DNA of 7,578 nucleotides, taken from positions 1 through 7,578 of the forward strand of contig JAUVAM010000161.1 in NCBI GenBank assembly GCA_030591745.1, read 5' to 3'. The notes beneath the pieces are model-generated. The model was not told the origin of the DNA and did no database searches. It saw nothing but the letters and a program-made list of their open reading frames with translations. The position numbers were made by a program, and so were the translations under genes. This DNA is from Deltaproteobacteria bacterium (GTDB taxonomy: Bacteria; Myxococcota; B64-G9). Positions 5,982-7,578 of this stretch are shown piece after piece; positions within the stretch are counted from its first letter, which is position 1, and each line of letters starts with the position of its first letter.

Positions 5982-7578
5982 GACCGGCTCCTGTTGCGGG
6001 TCAAGTAACCCGCGGCCTGGGCCGCGGCAGCCCCGGCGTGCACGATGGTGTCGGGAATGTCCCTGGGGGCCGAGGCCGCACCGGCCACGAAAACCCCGTC
6101 GATGCTGGTCTTGCCGGGATTCAGATCCAGATCGGTTTCTTTGATGTAGGGCACGAATTCGTGTTCGAGCTTTTGCTTGGTGAACATGGACAGAACCTCG
6201 ACCTGAGGCAAGAGCCCCACCGAGAGCACCACCAGATCGTGCTCGGCGGTCTTGATGCCGCCACCGTCCAGGATGTCCTCATAGTGCAAGGTAAGATTCT
6301 GGCTCTCCGACTCTTCGATCCGGGCAACCCGCCCCTTGGTGAAATAAACACCCATGCCCTTGGCTTGCTCGTAAAACTCGTCGTAGCCTTTGCCGAAAGC
6401 TCGGATGTCGATGTAGTAAATCGTGATGTCGGCCAGGGGCAAAGCGCCCATGAGCAACTGGGACTGCTTGGCCGAATACATACAGCAAACCTGAGAGCAA
6501 AGCCGATTGCCCACGGACTCGTCCCGGGAGCCGACACAAAGAACAAAAGCAATATTGGCGGGCTCCATGCCGTCGGAAGGTCGCACCACGGCGTTGTAAG
6601 GCCTGGTGGGCGACAGAATCCGATCCATCTGCATGGCGTCGATGACGTTGGGGAATCGGTCATAACCCAAAAGAGGCTTGCGGGATGCGTTGAACAACTC
6701 GAAGCCGGTGGCCATGATGACCGACCCCACCTCAAGTTCTTTGTCCTCCCGGCGCAAATCGAAATGGATCGCATCGGCGGGACAAGCGGCGATGCACTCA
6801 TGGCATTCCGAACAACCACCGCAGTCCATGCAGCGATTGGCGCTCGCCCGGGCATCCTCTTCACTCATGGTCAGTTCGACTTCCTCCAGACAGCCCAAAG
6901 CCATCCGCTCGGCCATCGGCACCTCGGGCAGGGCGATGGGCTCGCGCCGACTCAAGGTACCTTCACGTTGCAGGACTTCTTGCTGCTCGACCATGGAAAG
7001 CCGTTCATCAAAAACCACGCCCGACGCGGAAAGCCCTTCAAGAAAACGATCGATGTGGAAGGCGGCCCGCTTGCCCTGGCCGATGGCCTCGACGATCATG
7101 GAAGGACCACTGACCACATCGCCGCCGGCGTAGACACCCGCCACGGAAGTCTGCAAGGTCTCCTCATCGGCACCGATGGTCTCGTTCTTGTTCAACTTGA
7201 GTTGATCGGCGAAGGGTCGGGTGGAGGGGTTCAAGCCAATGGCCAAAACCGCGATGTCCAAAGGATGGGTTTGTTCACTGCCGGCCACGGGCACCGGACG
7301 CCGCCGGCCACTTTCATCCGGCTCGCCCAGCTCCATGGCGATACACTCGAGGCCCGTCAGCCGACCTTCGGCACCGGTGAATCGGGTGGGCATGGTCAGT
7401 TCGTGCAACTCGATGCCTTCATCGATGGCGGCTTGCACTTCCCAGTCGTGGGCCGGCATCTGAGCCCGCCCTCGGCGATAGTGAATACAGACTCGTGCCG
7501 CACCCATGCGCTTGGCCAAACGAGCCGGGTCGATGGCTGAATTGCCGCCACCCACGATGACTACGTTCTGGCCCTTCA
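5978..7578 (-). CDS. GltD-HdrA fusion flavoprotein, 5' end outside the window
   Basis: 532 codons are visible, and the frame stays open to the window edge. Counting from the first full codon, residues about 1-177 are the NAD(P)H-binding part of a GltD-like (glutamate synthase small-subunit) oxidoreductase: VIVGGGNSAID (6-16), HYRRGRAQMP, and the FAD-closing motif VYAGGDVVSGPS. A linker leads to a cysteine-rich segment, CMDCGGCSECHEC...CP, with C249, C252, C255, C258, C261 and C265, enough for at least one [4Fe-4S] cluster. An HdrA-like flavin module follows: IMATGFELF, CVGSRD (C347), LCSQVCC (C360, C364, C365) and AGAASAPRDIPD. There is no terminal ferredoxin domain, unlike the next gene. The GTG at 7555 lies inside the Rossmann motif and is not the start. 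The protein probably links NAD(P)H to the Hdr complex; an N-terminal FAD-binding half is expected beyond the edge. Confidence 0.9.
   Translation of the reverse strand, partial: KGQNVVIVGGGNSAIDPARLAKRMGAARVCIHYRRGRAQMPAHDWEVQAAIDEGIELHELTMPTRFTGAEGRLTGLECIAMELGEPDESGRRRPVPVAGSEQTHPLDIAVLAIGLNPSTRPFADQLKLNKNETIGADEETLQTSVAGVYAGGDVVSGPSMIVEAIGQGKRAAFHIDRFLEGLSASGVVFDERLSMVEQQEVLQREGTLSRREPIALPEVPMAERMALGCLEEVELTMSEEDARASANRCMDCGGCSECHECIAACPADAIHFDLRREDKELEVGSVIMATGFELFNASRKPLLGYDRFPNVIDAMQMDRILSPTRPYNAVVRPSDGMEPANIAFVLCVGSRDESVGNRLCSQVCCMYSAKQSQLLMGALPLADITIYYIDIRAFGKGYDEFYEQAKGMGVYFTKGRVARIEESESQNLTLHYEDILDGGGIKTAEHDLVVLSVGLLPQVEVLSMFTKQKLEHEFVPYIKETDLDLNPGKTSIDGVFVAGAASAPRDIPDTIVHAGAAAAQAAGYLTRNRSRS

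Noticed and set aside
6038..7540. Plus-strand open frame of 500 codons
   Set aside because: Antisense to the GltD-HdrA fusion. Its length reflects few stop codons in GC-rich DNA; it shows no motif.
7553..7555. GTG at 7555 as the start of the fusion protein
   Set aside because: The codon is the Val of the Rossmann motif VIVGGGN, and the frame continues upstream to the window edge with residues typical of the same strand.

Overview
This window carries one tightly packed operon, read on the minus strand, that encodes a heterodisulfide-reductase (Hdr)-type soluble electron-transfer complex. Downstream of it lies a short structured gap and then a large lipoprotein gene, also on the minus strand. 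No convincing gene is on the plus strand. The window is GC-rich. Numerous Fe-S clusters, two HdrA-type flavoproteins and a lipoprotein signal peptide suggest an anaerobic or facultatively anaerobic bacterium. A deltaproteobacterial-type lineage (Desulfobacterota, Myxococcota or relatives) is my guess; the sequence alone does not settle it.

Layout, in the direction of transcription (right to left). (1) 7578-5978: a flavoprotein, cut by the window edge, that fuses a GltD-like NAD(P)H-binding module to an Fe-S segment and an HdrA-like flavin module. (2) 5981-4257: a complete HdrA-type flavoprotein with a C-terminal 2x[4Fe-4S] ferredoxin domain. (3) 4260-3997: an 87-residue winged-helix-like protein. 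(4) 4000-3698: HdrC, a two-cluster ferredoxin-like subunit. (5) 3692-2703: an HdrB-like subunit that keeps only its C-terminal CCG Fe-S motif. (6) 2702-2328: a DsrE/COG2044-like sulfur-carrier-type protein whose start is abnormal. Genes 1-4 are linked by 4-base ATGA overlaps, each with a good Shine-Dalgarno sequence inside the upstream gene, so they are probably made together and in balance.

How they may work together (inference): NAD(P)H would deliver electrons through the GltD-HdrA fusion to the HdrA flavin. HdrA would split or pass them between ferredoxin-type clusters and the HdrC-HdrB arm, and HdrB would act on a disulfide or sulfur substrate. A DsrE-like partner hints at protein-bound sulfur or persulfide chemistry. 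The degenerate first CCG domain of HdrB argues against classical CoM-S-S-CoB-like chemistry.

Positions 2186-2327 form the only intergenic gap. It holds a 9-bp GC-rich hairpin, three AGGGCCCT-type palindromes (two of them forming a 13-bp inverted repeat that runs into the last stop codon of the operon) and a plausible sigma70-type promoter plus ribosome binding site for the lipoprotein. The lipoprotein frame (2185 to 1) is open for 728 codons and leaves the window without a stop. I found it by translating the minus strand directly. I saw no tRNA, rRNA, CRISPR array or transposase.
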